Positions 35,563 through 48,092 of a DNA stretch of 64,000 nucleotides are shown one piece after another; the stretch's first letter is position 1; each line of letters starts with the position of its first letter. The notes under the pieces were generated by a model. That model searched no databases and was not told the origin of the DNA. It saw nothing but the letters and a program-made list of their open reading frames with translations. Source of the stretch: Cliona cf. orientalis (taxonomy: Eukaryota > Porifera > Demospongiae > Clionaida > Clionaidae). The stretch is taken from contig OZ005704.1 in the NCBI GenBank assembly GCA_963930775.1, positions 5,084,001 through 5,148,000 on the forward strand. Direction: 5' to 3'. A program made the translations under genes and the position numbers.

Positions 35563-36020
35563 CCAGCATGTAATCAGCCGTACACAGGTTCAAGACTATT
35601 GTCCAAACCCGTTTCAGCCAACCACAGTGCTAGTTCTAAATATTATTAGATTTAATTAACTAGTCAGACGTACCTATGGTTCAATCACCCTCTATATCAG
35701 TATGAAATCAACACACACACAGTACCAGGAAATTACAGGCATATACCAGCATGTAATCAGCCGTACACAGGTTCAAAGACTATTGTCCAAACCCGTTTCA
35801 GCCAACCACAGTGCTAGTGTTAAACATAAAAGCTTATTATTAGATTTAATTAACTAGCCACGACGTACCTATGGTTCAATCACCCTCTATAATATCAGTA
35901 TGAAATCAAACACACACACAGTACCAGGAAATTACAGGCGTATACCAGCATGTAATCAGCCGTACACAGGTTCAAAGACTATCATAATGTCCAAACCCGT
36001 TTCAGCCAACCACAGTGCTA
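35563..36020. repeat. Tandem repeat, about 190-bp unit, 2.4 copies
   Basis: ACCAGCATGTAATCAGCCGT recurs near 35563, 35746 and 35944. Each unit also holds CACACACACAGTACCAGG. No coding signal. Confidence 0.92.
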
Positions 36021-36143
36021 GTAATACTATGCACATTCATATTATGTAATAGCATTCCGTAAATAAATTAAGCACACCCTAGGATCTGTGTTGCACATAA
36101 TTTGGTGTCTAGTTATGTGCGAGTCAGTATAAAAATAAAGAAG

Positions 36144-36368
36144 TACCGTATTTCTTCTAAAAATTCGGCATGAAAATAATAATATTGCTTTAGCTTCGCC
36201 GAATTTTTAGAGGTTAATATTCAACATTCTGTCTGCGTTGCGCATTCCATTCTCGTTTATAGCATATACGCATGACGACCTTTGCCGAAAAATTAGAGAC
36301 TATATTCAATCATTCGGTAAAGGGTGCCGAATAATTAGAAGGGCCGAATTTTTAGAAGAAATACGGTA
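36144..36368. mobile_element. TACCGTATTTCTTCTAAAAATTCGG MITE
   Basis: The ends are inverted (TACCGTATTTCTTCTAAAAA / TTTTTAGAAGAAATACGGTA). The interior has GCCGAATTTTTAGA in both orientations. It is nested in the CACTA element. Confidence 0.93.
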
Positions 36369-37137
36369 CAACCCTAGGCCTCCACTTAAAATACTAAGTA
36401 AGGATGATGATGTTCTTTTTGCAGGACTCGACAGGATGCCTATGCATAGATGTCACTGGCGGATGATTGCACACCCCCCTCCTGACGTCGACCTCGGGTG
36501 CTATTTGGGGGTAATATTTGGTGTAGCATTTTGCTGTTCCCACGGACAAGCAATCGAGTCTGCTGTTGTCAACTGAACATGCTAACTTTGTTCTCTCTAC
36601 CCTTACACAATGCATTGTGAATGATCAGCACAACATTTTGTCATAACTAGCATAATTTTGCCGCTATCATCACTACTAATGCATGTAGCCAAGGAATATA
36701 ATACATAACTCTGACAATAAACTTCATGCTAGGAGAGAACTTTCATGAAGCGTACTTGGTTTGGTACACTTGCAAGTTTCCTGTGTAGGTGGGTGGGGCA
36801 TAATAATTAACATTGGTATACAAACAAGCATGCTACACACATGATCATACAGCCACTGTATAGCTATACACTTGAAGCTCCCGAACTACTCATAATTATT
36901 ATTATAATTTGTGAAACTTGCTCAACTTCGTTCTCCTGTTTTTAGTAGTCCCTGCTTGATACTATTTCGCGCTCTCTTCTCGCCGGACTCCTTTAGAGGC
37001 ACCCATATCATCTGTCCTCGAGCATCATGAGCATTGTCGGGTCGAGGATTCGCGGTCACAAGTTCGCGCCAAATTTTGCAATTTTGTCACGGCGCGCGCT
37101 GCCATGCCGGCCGGCCATTAATACGACACGTGACTAC

Positions 37138-38374
37138 ATGGATTCAAATCCTTCTGACAAAGCTGACCAGGTCGGTGGCTGTTCTGGCCCTGAGTCTCTG
37201 TGATCGACCATGACTGGTATCTCTCCGGCCGGTGTTTAGCGAGGAAACTACTGTATACGTAGCGTACAGTTTTATTTTCAACAGATTGGATTCCTGGTGC
37301 GTATCTCATGTCGGATCGTAGAGATTTAAACACCGTGTGCCAGGCTAACCCTGTAAGTGGCTGATAACGTGAATACCAGACTGTCACTCGTTTATTTCTT
37401 GCTCAGGTATCTACATATACGTAGCGTACAGTTTTATTTTCAACAGATTGGATTCCTGGTGTGTATCTCATGTGGGATCGTAAAGGTTTAAACACCGTGT
37501 GCCAGGCTAACCTTGTAAGTGGCTGATAACGTGAATACCAGACTGTCACTTGTTTATTTCTTGCTCAGGTATCTACATAATATATGTAGCGTACAGTTTT
37601 ATTTTCAACAGATTGGATTCCCGGTGCGTATCTCATGTTGGATCGTAAAGGTTTAAACACCGTGTGCCAGGCTAACCCTGTAAGTGGCTGATAACGTGAA
37701 TATCAGACTGTCACTTGTTTATTTCTTGCTCAGGTATCTACATAATATATGTAGCGTACAGTTTTATTTTCAACAGATTGGATTCCCGGTGCGTATCTCA
37801 TGTTGGATCGTAAAGATTTCAACACCGTGTGCCAGGCTAACCCTGTAAGTGGCTGATAACGTGAATACCAGACTGTCACTTGTTTTTTTTCTTGCTATAG
37901 GTATCTACATATCATGTTGGCCCATCTGTATATATATTTGGCAGCAATGTGCAAGCCTGGTTCGAGGGTTTCACCTGTAGTATGATGTTTGTTGAAGGTA
38001 GGTCAATTTGGCCAGGGTATACAACACCTGCTGTCACTATGATGATCATGTAAATATAGGTATGACATTGTGGCAATCTGAATTGGTTTCAGTGTATAAA
38101 AGAAATCTGGAAAAAAACTCAGGTATATTTAAACAAGTATTATGATTGCTACTAGCATCATAATTTTACCAATCTCTACATGTACTGTAGCTGGCGAGGA
38201 CTTTGTAGCAATTATGATATTATTCAAGCCCTCTGGATTGACTCAGGTATATAAAATTTAATAGAATAATCATGTGTCTCATAAATGACTATCTTTTCTT
38301 AATCAGGCTTGAAGTATAAACCTTGGATCGAGGCACTGCATCCAACACCAATCTTGATGTGTCGGTCACTACAG
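37138..38374 (+). CDS. Putative multi-exon gene with four tandem alternative exons, unrecognised
   Basis: A possible first exon starts at ATG 37138 (MDSNPSDKADQ). Four copies of a 68-bp exon follow: 37285-37352, 37447-37514, 37612-37679 and 37777-37844. Each has a TTTTCAACAG acceptor and a GTAAGTGG donor and is open as WIPG.YLM.DR..NTVCQAN. Exon 37901-37997 continues in frame (VSTYHVGPSVYIFGSNVQAW, then FEGFTCSMMFVE). Further exon-like blocks are 38191-38246 and 38307-38374; their phases do not join cleanly with the best donors. Because 68 is not a multiple of three, including two tandem copies would break the frame. Family unknown; a weak IPT-like look in the AWFEGF region is not enough to name it. 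It lies inside the CACTA element, so it may be captured host sequence. Confidence 0.45.
37249..37900. repeat. Four tandem about 165-bp units containing the 68-bp exons
   Basis: Units start near 37249, 37407, 37569 and 37734 and are over 90% alike by eye. Each runs from the GTATCTACAT sequence at the start of the next exon through acceptor, exon, donor and intron. This shows an unequal tandem duplication of an exon with its intron. Confidence 0.93.
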
Positions 38375-38480
38375 GTAGATATTGCAACTAGTAACATTGC
38401 ATACAGACCTTCCATTCATACACTCTCTCTCTTACCCCACCATCCTCTCTCTTTCTCGTTTCACTCTCGCTCATTCACCA

Positions 38481-38703
<223 letters not shown>

Positions 38704-39322
38704 GTCATTCTGCAGATCTGATGAGCAAATGCCATCTGGACATTCTATTGTTGTTTTGGTGTATTTTGGCCGTTTAACCATTTATGGCTATATGCTATAT
38801 ATATACATGATTATTATATCATAGTGACGCCATTGATCAAGTGCGTATATATAGCGCTGGCAGTACAGCTCGCTAGTGCGGTTAATATACATTCCTCATG
38901 GCTAGCTCGCTAACCGCACGCGCATAGGCCGGTCGCATAGGATGCATTACGTAATTGCATTTATGCGCGCGCGCGCAATCTACGCGTATAAGCTTTGGTA
39001 TACATCTGGTATAGAGCGTTATTCGCCCTAGTATAAGACCGAATAAGTTGAATGTATATCACATGGATAAGCGCACTTATACGGCCAAGGCTTAAACGAT
39101 ATCCTTAAGCCCGAATACGCACATATAAGCAACCGACCTACAGAGGTATAAGCCCAGCGGAAACCAGTCTTAATCTAATGATATAATACAGTTTTAAGCC
39201 AGTAATAAGGCTGCGTATACTCGTCGTTTTTTACAGTGTGTTACATTTATAGTAGGACACATTTTCAAACATATACATGTACATGTACAATGTAGATAGA
39301 AATTAAGGAATTAGTTTTGAGC

Positions 39323-42300
39323 CTATAAATTTTGTTTGTAATGATTATCCACTTGAGTAGTAAGCTGCTTTAATGTACCAATGTCCACTTTTTGGTCCGT
39401 ATTGTGACTATGGTCAATGGTTCCAGTGCCATTTGACACCTTGGTCTCCCCACCACCTGCGACGAATACTGCTCCACTGGACAGAACTATGCAGGCACAA
39501 GCTGATCGTCCTATGCGAAGCCTGCCAATATTCTCCCAATATTTTGTACTAGAATGGTAGACGTAGATGTCTGCTCCAATTCCTCCCACAGCTAAAAGAG
39601 CTCCGTTGAGTGCTATTGCTGTGGCTTGTGTTCCTGGGGTATCTGGTAGTGTACTCCACAGTGATTGCATAGATAAAGTAGCTGACTTTTGGGAGATAAG
39701 GCAATCCATGTTTGCTGCATACACCCTCTTAGAAAAAGTGGTATTGTCCACTAAGCCACCCACAAGATAGCACATATTGCCAACAGTGGCAAGTGATACT
39801 TGATGACATGGTGCAAGCATTGGAGCCGAGTTGAACCATTGCCGTGTAGACATGTCTAGAATCTCAACTCGTGAGAGTGCGCCATGAGGATTATTATATC
39901 CCCCTATCACCACGACCCATTTGTTTTTGTAGGTGGTGACTGATGGGCTCTTGCATGGTGTGGACATTGGCGGTAGGGGGTGAGTCCATTCGAGTGACCT
40001 GCTGTCCCACACTCCTAGCTGATTGGTAAATCTAGGCTTTCGCTTATCGTCCTGTTCCCCTCCAATTAGTACTAATTTATCATCCACGACAGCGATTGCA
40101 AAATACTTGTGTGTGTATGGAGGTAGTGTTTCGTAAGTGTTTTTTTGTGGATCGTACACTAGCACCGTATGCCTTTCCATGTCTGATGAGGTATTCCCTC
40201 CCCCCATGTATACCTTTTTCTTGAGAAGAGCCACCTGAGGATACACGGAGATTCCAAAAGGCATTGCAGCCTTCTTTTTCCAGTCCCAGTGTAAGCGGGA
40301 CTTCAGCTCAGATAGTGGTGTCTGCAAGCATTATATAGTAAGGTCATAACATGCACAATGAATACAACAATAATATTATCGTACTTACACTTAATCGAAT
40401 TGGGTCACTTTCCTTGCTCTCAACATTAACTCCAAGTTTGCTGACTGCTTCGACTTTGAAAACAAACGATGCTGCTCCATCCTTGTGGGAGAGGCCTTTC
40501 ACTGTTACCGACTCCTGTAAACCACTTGTTAATGTGAATTTCTTCTTATCCCAACGACCGGTATGTATGCGATGGTAAACCACATAGTGAGTCAATGAGA
40601 GGGTTCCCTGGTAGCTACTCCGGCTTTGTCCACTGAAGACTGACAGAATCACTGGTTATGTTGGTTGCGAATGGTGTGCCAGGTGGTCCACATAAAATGT
40701 GAATCAGATATTTGTCTTTGCCACGATTGATGTTCAAACGTGCACTGAGTTTTGGCTTTGCTAACTCCATGATAACTTTTGGTAGTGCAAAGGTCAACCT
40801 GATACATCCTTTAGAAATTTCAAATAGAGGTACACTAGCACAATTTGGCAGATTAAGCTCTCCTGCTATCTTTATTTGCACATTCTTTGCATCTCCAAGG
40901 GAAAACCTTGACCACTGACACTTGGGTACTACCTTGATGGCAAGCTGTGTGCTCTCCTTGGGAGGGTGACCATGTACACGATGTGGAATTTCAAATACAC
41001 TTCTCTGACAAAAATCTTGAAAGTGTCTAATATATTCAGCGAGCTCAGCTTTGTCTTCATCTGTGCCATACTCGTTTATGAGGTACTCCACAATGTCGTA
41101 GTTGAAGAATGATATGTAGCTCTTTAGTTGCAAATGGATGATGATGTCATATACAGAGGTGACGCTATTCACATCTAATGTTTCCAGAAGTGGACAAGTT
41201 GACGATTTACTTGGAGCAATGCCAAGAACAGAGCTTAAAACCTCCTTTGGGTGTACTTGTTGATCAACGAGGGATTTTCTCATGCGTTTAGTCAGCTTTG
41301 CAAATTCAGTGACGATGGCTTTTGTCTCTCTACACAGCTTTGCTTCGAGGTCAAACTGTTCCTTCTTAGTCAACTTGTTAGAGTCAAGGTACGGAAAGAG
41401 CTTCAATGAATTGGGGCATTTCCCATTCAGATGATCAATTAAATTACAAGGTGTTGGACATCCACAATTAAAGGCCATCACTCCTTCAGAAGTACTGTCA
41501 TCAACTGTCGTTTCGTAGCTGGCTGCACTTGATGTAGGCACAATTGATTCTGCTAACTGTGGATATCCCACTGGCTCACTTCGTAGAGCGTTAGCTAGTG
41601 CTTCCCAGGTTGCACGTGGTTGCTGTAGCCAAATGACTAGCATATCAGTGAAGCAGCTGTCAATGTCGTGATGATTAGCTCCATTTTTTATGGCATTAAG
41701 GTCATGTACACTAATTCCAAGCTCAATGCCAATGTGATACCATTTTGCTCTTGCATTCCAAACTTTTTCTATTACTTCCCGGATGTCATTTGATGTCAAA
41801 TATTGATCTCCATGTGTGTTAAGTACTGGCATGTTTGATGCTACACCTTTGGATTTGACTTTCTCTGCAGATTGATTGACCATTATCCCCTTACCAGAGT
41901 TGCGGTGGCCTGCACCAGACTGAGTACTACCGTCCTGTAATTGAGAACATACTTCATCTTTGGGAGCGTTGCAGGTTACTTTAACATTTGTTGAGGTTGA
42001 TGATTTATCACTTGTGTTACCGTGATTTACACCATTGCTGTCATTTTGCTTTGGCCTTGTTTCTGTGGAACTTAGTTGAACTTGGCGATGTGTTGAGATA
42101 GCTGGTTGAACTTCTCCATCTTGGCCAGGACTCACTTTTTTGGTAGAATGTGATTTGCCCTGTCTGTCATTTTTTGATACATCGACCCGATTTGAGTTTA
42201 ATCTAACAGAAGCACTTGCAGAGTGCTCAGAGACATTCAGTACCCAGTTTTCAACTTTAGCTTGTTGGGGTTCATTGATTCTTTTGCCTCTGGATTCAGT

Positions 42301-42486
42301 TTGAATAGTAGGTGTGCCATCCAACAATCGTTGGCTTTCGCCAGCATCTAGTGATTCTCGTAATTCACAGTCTTTTTTATGGTGGCTGATGCAGAATATG
42401 GTCACAAATACTATCAACAACAGACTGCATATGGCTACTGGGATTGACAGTATTATATGATAATGGGTCCCTATGGAAGCTTCCAT
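39323..42486 (-). pseudogene. Copy C of the TM/Death/FN3/kelch gene, best preserved, one stop
   Basis: Exon 1 runs 42486-40389, a 67-bp intron 40388-40322, exon 2 40321-39323. The first 623 codons are open: TM segment 10-33, Ser/Thr/Lys linker 40-225, Death domain about 229-316, a CGCPTPC motif at 341-347, a conserved helical middle region about 350-500, and the start of FN3 at about 600. A 4-bp insertion (GTAGCTAC at 40611-40618, GTAC in copy B) then makes a stop right after SLQWTKPE. The rest of FN3 and the whole kelch propeller stay open in the shifted frame. If the insertion is an assembly error or a segregating allele, the intact gene encodes a single-pass signalling-type protein: Death domain for homotypic contacts, kelch propeller for ligand or partner binding (inference). 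A truncated TM-Death product is the alternative. Confidence 0.85.
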
Positions 42487-42768
42487 GGTAATGGACTTGA
42501 GGACTAAGCTTTTGTTAAAAATCGATTAGTGACTGCATGAGCTACATACACTGGCTTGGTAGCTATGATCACACAAAGCTGCAATATTATATCACTTTCA
42601 TGGGTACACTATATATAGAAGCCTGAATGAGGGCGTGTACCATACCATGTCATGTGTACTCGCTCAGTTGTGGCACTTCCCCCAGTTGATTCCCCTTATC
42701 ATTGTCTATAACAATTATTATGATAAGTATTATTCCCCAAATACTACTTCACTTGTCACATGTTAATT

Positions 42769-43246
42769 AAGGGGGCTTGTCCAAAGTCCTTGTGGAAAAA
42801 TTAAAGTCATTATGACATTAGGGGGGAGGGGATCTTGGTCCATGACGTTTTACAACTGCATTGTCAGCAGATTTTAGCTTCAGTTGCGATTATGCATTCT
42901 TGTGGTTGAACAAGTCTAGACACACCTCCAGCAGTGTCGTAATTTGCATTTTTGTGACAGCTGTATCAAGCAGTATGTATAGCTAAAAATGTGCACGTAG
43001 CTACAGGCAAGCAAGAAACTGTTATTAAAAGAAGCACAGGTATGCAATGAATCCATGAAGACATAGCTAGCACTGTAGAATACAAGTGAATACGAAATGT
43101 ATAGGCTAAATGGAGCAGAATCAGAGTTTCAGTATTGAATCTATGCTGAAATGCTGTGACGTTAAGAGAGGGGGAGGGGAGGGGGGTAAAATGTTAATAT
43201 CCTAATGACATTAATTTTTCCGCAAGGACTTTGGACAAGGCCCCTA
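42769..43246. mobile_element. MITE, GGGGGCTTGTCCAAAGTCC family, copy 2
   Basis: Inverse-oriented relative of 14452-14914. The empty site in copy B (ACATGTTAAATTTGAAC) shows it was inserted at TTAA/TAA. The ends GGGGGCTTGTCCAAAGTCC / GGACTTTGGACAAGGCCCC are inverted. Confidence 0.93.
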
Positions 43247-44175
43247 AATTTGAACTTGTTTTCATAAACAATTTATCACATGACTATTTGTCGTGCATGA
43301 CATTGTTGATAGCCTCTTTCCCATGCAGGCTCTGTTAGTCAGACTAACACCACACTGAATTTCCTCTTGTATGATGATAAAAATCCCACCTGTTACGATT
43401 TAACCCTCTCTATTATACCGATAAATATATTATTATTCTTCTATCAGTACACGTAATGCTCGTTTAAAGTTAATTTCTCGTCAAAATGGCGACTACAGAA
43501 TGAATGCAAGCTAGTACAGAGGGGTGTTGTGCATTCAAATGGCACAGCTAATTAAACTTGTAAACAATCCTCCAACATACGTTTATGAAGAAACTATAGC
43601 TAGCTGCTTCATATCCCCTGAATGCATGCAATCATAACAGATGTATGCAAATTTGAAATTTAATAGCTATAGCTGTTTACAGCTTGAGGTTCAAGCTTGG
43701 TGTAGACCTAGGGCACCAATAATAATATTATTAACAGTCCAACTGCCCAACAATCTTGAATTTGAATTTTAGTGCATGCATGCCATACATAATAATAATG
43801 TGACATAGCTCTCACCACTGTGATAGCTATAGCAAGTAAATTCGCCAGTATTATAATACTTAAATTATTACGTACAATGCATCTGAATACTTAAACAAAA
43901 GACATTTGAAAATTCAGTATTAGCTAGTGCACAATATTACATTAAGTTTTGCACTAATGAGGTTATGAAAATTGTATTTTGTCCACCTGGGGTCAAGCCA
44001 CAAGTCTAGACAGAACAGCAACAGCTATTAATTAATTTTTAGCACAATGTTTGTAGTATACATGTGGATATAACCTCAATATTGACTCCTAAGCCTACAA
44101 AAAAATAATTATCTTCAAGGGTATATAGATAGCTAGCTATAGTGAGTAGCTATAGTTCTCGTGAAAGGCAAGAAG
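43247..44175. other. AT-rich intergenic region upstream of the BPI-like gene
   Basis: The first 80 bp continue the copy C upstream flank. After that no repeat or gene was recognised. The BPI-like promoter must be here, but no core motif can be singled out. Confidence 0.4.
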
Positions 44176-46405
44176 ATGAAGACCTACGCAGTTGCTGTTA
44201 TAGTGACATTCGCCTCTGTAGTGATCATGCTTGCACAGACACAGACAAAGTGCAACACTGACTCACAGACCTGCCAGGAAGAAGGAGGTATATATGATAT
44301 TGTGTGTAAATACCGGTACGGTATACTAATAATATTATAAGCATTGATTTCTTACAACTCTATTAGCAATTCCATTTATCAAGGAAAAGATCCTGTCCCT
44401 AACTCTTCCGGATACAGTTGATGCATCTGTCATCAGTGCTAGCCTGACCATCTCAAAGTAAAGCATTGTAGCTTTCTTCCTCTTACATAATGCTATGCAT
44501 GGCAGCTACACATTGCAGCATTAGAGTGAGCCAGCTTGACATTGGCAGAGTACATATTACCAAGGAAACAGCTTCTAGCATTTCTTACTACGTTAGTGGT
44601 GTATCTCTGAGGGTGGATGCAGACTGGAGAAGACACGGGTATTATCAGTTAATATTCAGTGTCAGATCTTATAGCTAGTAATAAACTATATGTTTGGTTT
44701 CTTATGGTTTAGGATGTATCGAGGAACCATGGCTGCCTCAACCTTTGCATTTGCCATCCTTTGCTACGATAAGTGTGAGTGCATGTCACTATTATAATAC
44801 AGTAAAAGTATTACATCATTATGATACTAAGGTTAATTTTGTCTGTGTGTGTGTACAAGCGGGAGGTGACCGGAAGTCCTTTGGCCCGAGCTAAAAAGTG
44901 TTCTTTCTCAGCATCCCTGGACTTAGGGTGTTACAACAGATAGCCCACTGACACGGCTGGTTATGGCCCCAGCCGCGACTAAAATGAGCTGCATCAAAAG
45001 GACAGCGAGGCAAAGTTAGATTAAAGTGCATACTTACAGGCCGTGCACATAGCATGTATATATATAGTTAAATTCAATCTGTATACATATAGTATAGCTA
45101 TACTTTTAATATGGAAGTGACCACTATAAAATTGTTACAATAAGCTAGTTGTGCACTGCTGTCTAAAGACTAGATAATCATTGCATGTACATGTGTGACT
45201 CATGAAGCTGTACGTGTTTGCGTAACACCTAGTGGCCATGGCCCTGCACACCATTTGCAGGACTGATAATTATATAGGGAAATTATTTCCTAACTCTTAG
45301 CTATGCACCGGAATGCTCTCCAGGCTTTTGTATGGGACTCTGTTCAACACTCTTGTCCTAATCTACTATTATCAATCTACAATAGCATCCATAACTATGT
45401 CAAGTGATGGAGAAATAATTGGCTGCTTTGCAAGACTCAATAGTTTTAACCTCAAAATCAAAGGGAGAGGATTTGGGTAAGTAAAAATCAACAGGCATTA
45501 ATATATTAATCAATCACAAGGTAGTGCGGTAAATAAGCTAATTTTTGTGTGTGCTTATGGGATCATTTCCAGTATAGAATACAGTAGCAAAATTAATGAT
45601 TATCTGAATTGATGTCTTGTATACTTGGTGAGAAGAGTGTGCTAATTAATCATGACATGTTTTGTTTGTTGCCAGGCTTTACAAATAATATGGAACATAT
45701 ATCCTCAACTCTTAATGAGTGCTTGATGCATTTTGTTGCCTGAATGAATGTATAAAAATAGAATCACTGACAAAAGTAGAAATCATAGACATCTATAGGG
45801 AGGGTATAGATGAAACAGTTTACTTTAGAGTCTTGTGCAGAGCTCGAATATATTGAAATACATGTATAGTTAATATTAATTTTGGTGATCAAATCTTTTA
45901 ACCAGAGCCAAGTTGTAGCTAGATATCTCCGATTTCTCTCTTTATACCTATTCCCCTTCAAGTCTTCCACTTTTCTCTATCGATATTGAATCTCTTATAA
46001 AGGTAGACCTAACTTCAGCTAGCTATAGAAGAGCCCAACATGCAGCCGAATAATGTAAATGTTGTCATTAATTTTGTATACATGCATGATAATAATTATT
46101 AATACCTGGCCTGTCATCTTAAGGAAATTAATCGTTGCTGTTATGCAGTTGGATAGCAAGGATGACGGCACCTGGAATGATCAAGAGGATCATTGAAAAA
46201 GAAGTATGTTATTGCATACAGTACATACATACATACAATGTCATTATTATGTTTGTATACACACACACATGTGCATAATATTAATTTTCAGTTTTGTACG
46301 CAAGTCAAGGCACCACCAACTGGAGGAGCAAAAAAGCATGATGCAATGTTCATAATATTATTCACACTAGTAATGATTGTGTGTGGCATGATCATGCGTA
46401 TTTAG
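44176..46405 (+). CDS. Single-domain BPI/LBP-like protein with C-terminal membrane anchor
   Basis: Seven exons join in phase: 44176-44287, 44367-44457, 44519-44638, 44713-44774, 45386-45476, 46149-46203 and 46292-46405 (TAG), giving 214 residues. Residues 1-20 form a signal peptide (MKTYAVAVIVTFASVVIML). Residues 38-183 resemble the N-terminal BPI fold: IKEKILSLTLPD, then IRVSQLDIG, SISYYVSGVSLRVDADW, then IGCFARLNSFNLKIKG, GWIARM and IIEKEFC. C142 and C179 correspond to the conserved BPI disulfide. Known family members bind lipopolysaccharide or lipids. Unusually there is no second BPI domain. Instead the chain ends in KKHDAMFIILFTLVMIVCGM (a membrane helix), so the domain is probably displayed on the cell surface. 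A neighbouring weak point is exon 4, whose frame was chosen by phase alone. Confidence 0.8.
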
Positions 46406-46729
46406 ACTGCTGTTGAAAGAAACCATGGCATTGTGTTTACTATTATGCTTGCATACTGTATGACATTGTACGTTAATTACAGCAGCTAGCTACAATAACA
46501 GTTACTCTACTCGGTTACTGCCATAAATCCTTTTTAAGCTACAGACTTAATTGTGCCATAAAATTTAATATCTGGCTCCATACTATAACTATAACATAAT
46601 ATGGTCAACCAATACTTCAGTTACAACACTAATAATTACTATAATATTATTACTTTAGTCTAGCTGTGTTCTACGATAATAATAATAACAATTATTATTA
46701 TTATAGCAATGAATGTATGTTAAGTGCTA
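46406..46729. other. AT-rich intergenic stretch
   Basis: 3' region of the BPI-like gene. Only AT-rich simple sequence (ATAATA runs at 46670-46705) was seen. Confidence 0.4.
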
Positions 46730-47400
46730 TAATTGAAAGAAAACGGAAGAAACATTGTATCTGCATCCATCTTCTGAAGGCTCTCTTGCGCTTTACGGAG
46801 GATCTCTTAGACATTAGTGAGCATTTACTTCATCATGAGGCCTTTCTCTTCTTCATAAGGCCAATCAAACTACATTGTTAGTTTCTCGTCCACCCGTTTT
46901 TATATTTCTATGCGGGCGGGCGGTCATTATTCATTATTCATTGTTCAATATTATGGCATTTTGAGGGTGTGGTTTCCTGGAACCGCCCAAATAATTAGCA
47001 AAAAAGAGGTGTGGCTGGCGTTTCAAGGCAATAATGAAGGCAGAAGCGGTGGGTTGAAACAGATGCGGGCGGTGACGAGAAACTAACAATCAAGTTTGTG
47101 TGGCCTAAAGGCCACCACTATGGACTTGCATTGGTTCCTGTCCCTGCATGCATTGTGTACGTACTCAACTGAGCAACCTCCTTTTCTCTCCAGTTTTGCC
47201 TCGATAATCTTTCTGGTCTTAGCAATGCTGTTCATCACCTCCCTCACTCTGTCCTCCTGCTTTCTCTTTCTCTCCTCCGCCTTCATCCTCTCTCTCTCCA
47301 GATCAGCTGCCATCTGCTTGTCAGACTCATCCAACATCTGTTGCATTCGAAGTGCCAGTTTACGTGGCTTCTTTCTACTTTTTCTTGGCCTCTGCCCTGG
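46730..47400 (-). pseudogene. Broken duplicate of the lysine-rich coiled-coil gene
   Basis: 46730-46870 matches the last coding part of the gene at 52863-52990. 47096-47380 matches its coiled-coil region (AADLERERMKAEERKRKQED on the minus strand). The parts between are missing or replaced by unrelated sequence, and frames are interrupted. It is a partial, rearranged duplicate. Confidence 0.9.
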
Positions 47401-47654
47401 GTTGGCAAGTTATCAGATTCTATAATATAATATACGTACTGTACTGCTTCCTTTATTATTGTACTTGATTCTTTGTGCTATGGAGATGTCCTTGTATTTC
47501 TAGGCTTTCTAGCTGATGTCTGTGATGGTGTCCTGCATGATTAGAGGGATACCCAGTTACCGTATCCTATAGTAGAGGAGTTCCACTCCACATTTCATTG
47601 CTATACTATTGCAATTGATTTTGACTATTTCCCTCAGAGTCTCTATCTCTCTTT

Positions 47655-47700
47655 GTAGTCTCTGTATGACTAGCCTCTTCCTGGGCATTGTTTATTGAAC
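47655..47700 (+). pseudogene. Fragment of the presenilin last exon
   Basis: Plus-strand TCTCTGTATGACTAGCCTC and the following GGGCATTGTT match the start of the real last exon (55555 downwards), preceded by a TTGTAG acceptor-like sequence. A stop follows within a few codons. Its orientation is opposite to the functional gene. Confidence 0.8.
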
Positions 47701-48087
47701 CCGCCCCTGACCTGTTAATCAGGGCACTATAGCACTGCAATACCCTCCGTAGTGCAACTAGATAATTTCTTTACTATAGCCAGCACACTTTTCCTGCCCC
47801 CTGGGCCCAAGTTCAGCTCTCGGGCCACTAAGTACCTGGTACATTGATGATAACATTTCCCTGAGTGAATCCATGCACACAGATTGACTCTGCAACAGGC
47901 AATAATATTCAATGCAAGGCTCCTTGTTTTTATGCTATAGTGCACGTGTTCGGCTTCTCAATGACATCATAATCACCATAGTAATAATAATAATTATTAT
48001 TATGCATACTAAGATTGTATATAGCTGTATGCCTGTCTATCCATAATAATAGGAATAATTATTACAAAGAGAGTGGCATTCTTGAGT
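47701..48087. other. Unannotated stretch before the retrotransposon
   Basis: No gene or TIR was recognised. It is AT-rich towards the target site. Confidence 0.4.
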
Positions 48088-48092
48088 TAGAT

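Noticed and set aside
36238-36576. 112-residue plus frame
   Set aside because: Its first third lies in the TACCGTATTTC MITE. The rest has no domain, although an acceptor-like TTTTTGCAG precedes 36424; too weak to call.
37249-37900. CRISPR-like repeat array
   Set aside because: Units are about 165 bp with no short repeat/unique spacer pattern. It is an exon/intron tandem duplication in eukaryotic DNA.
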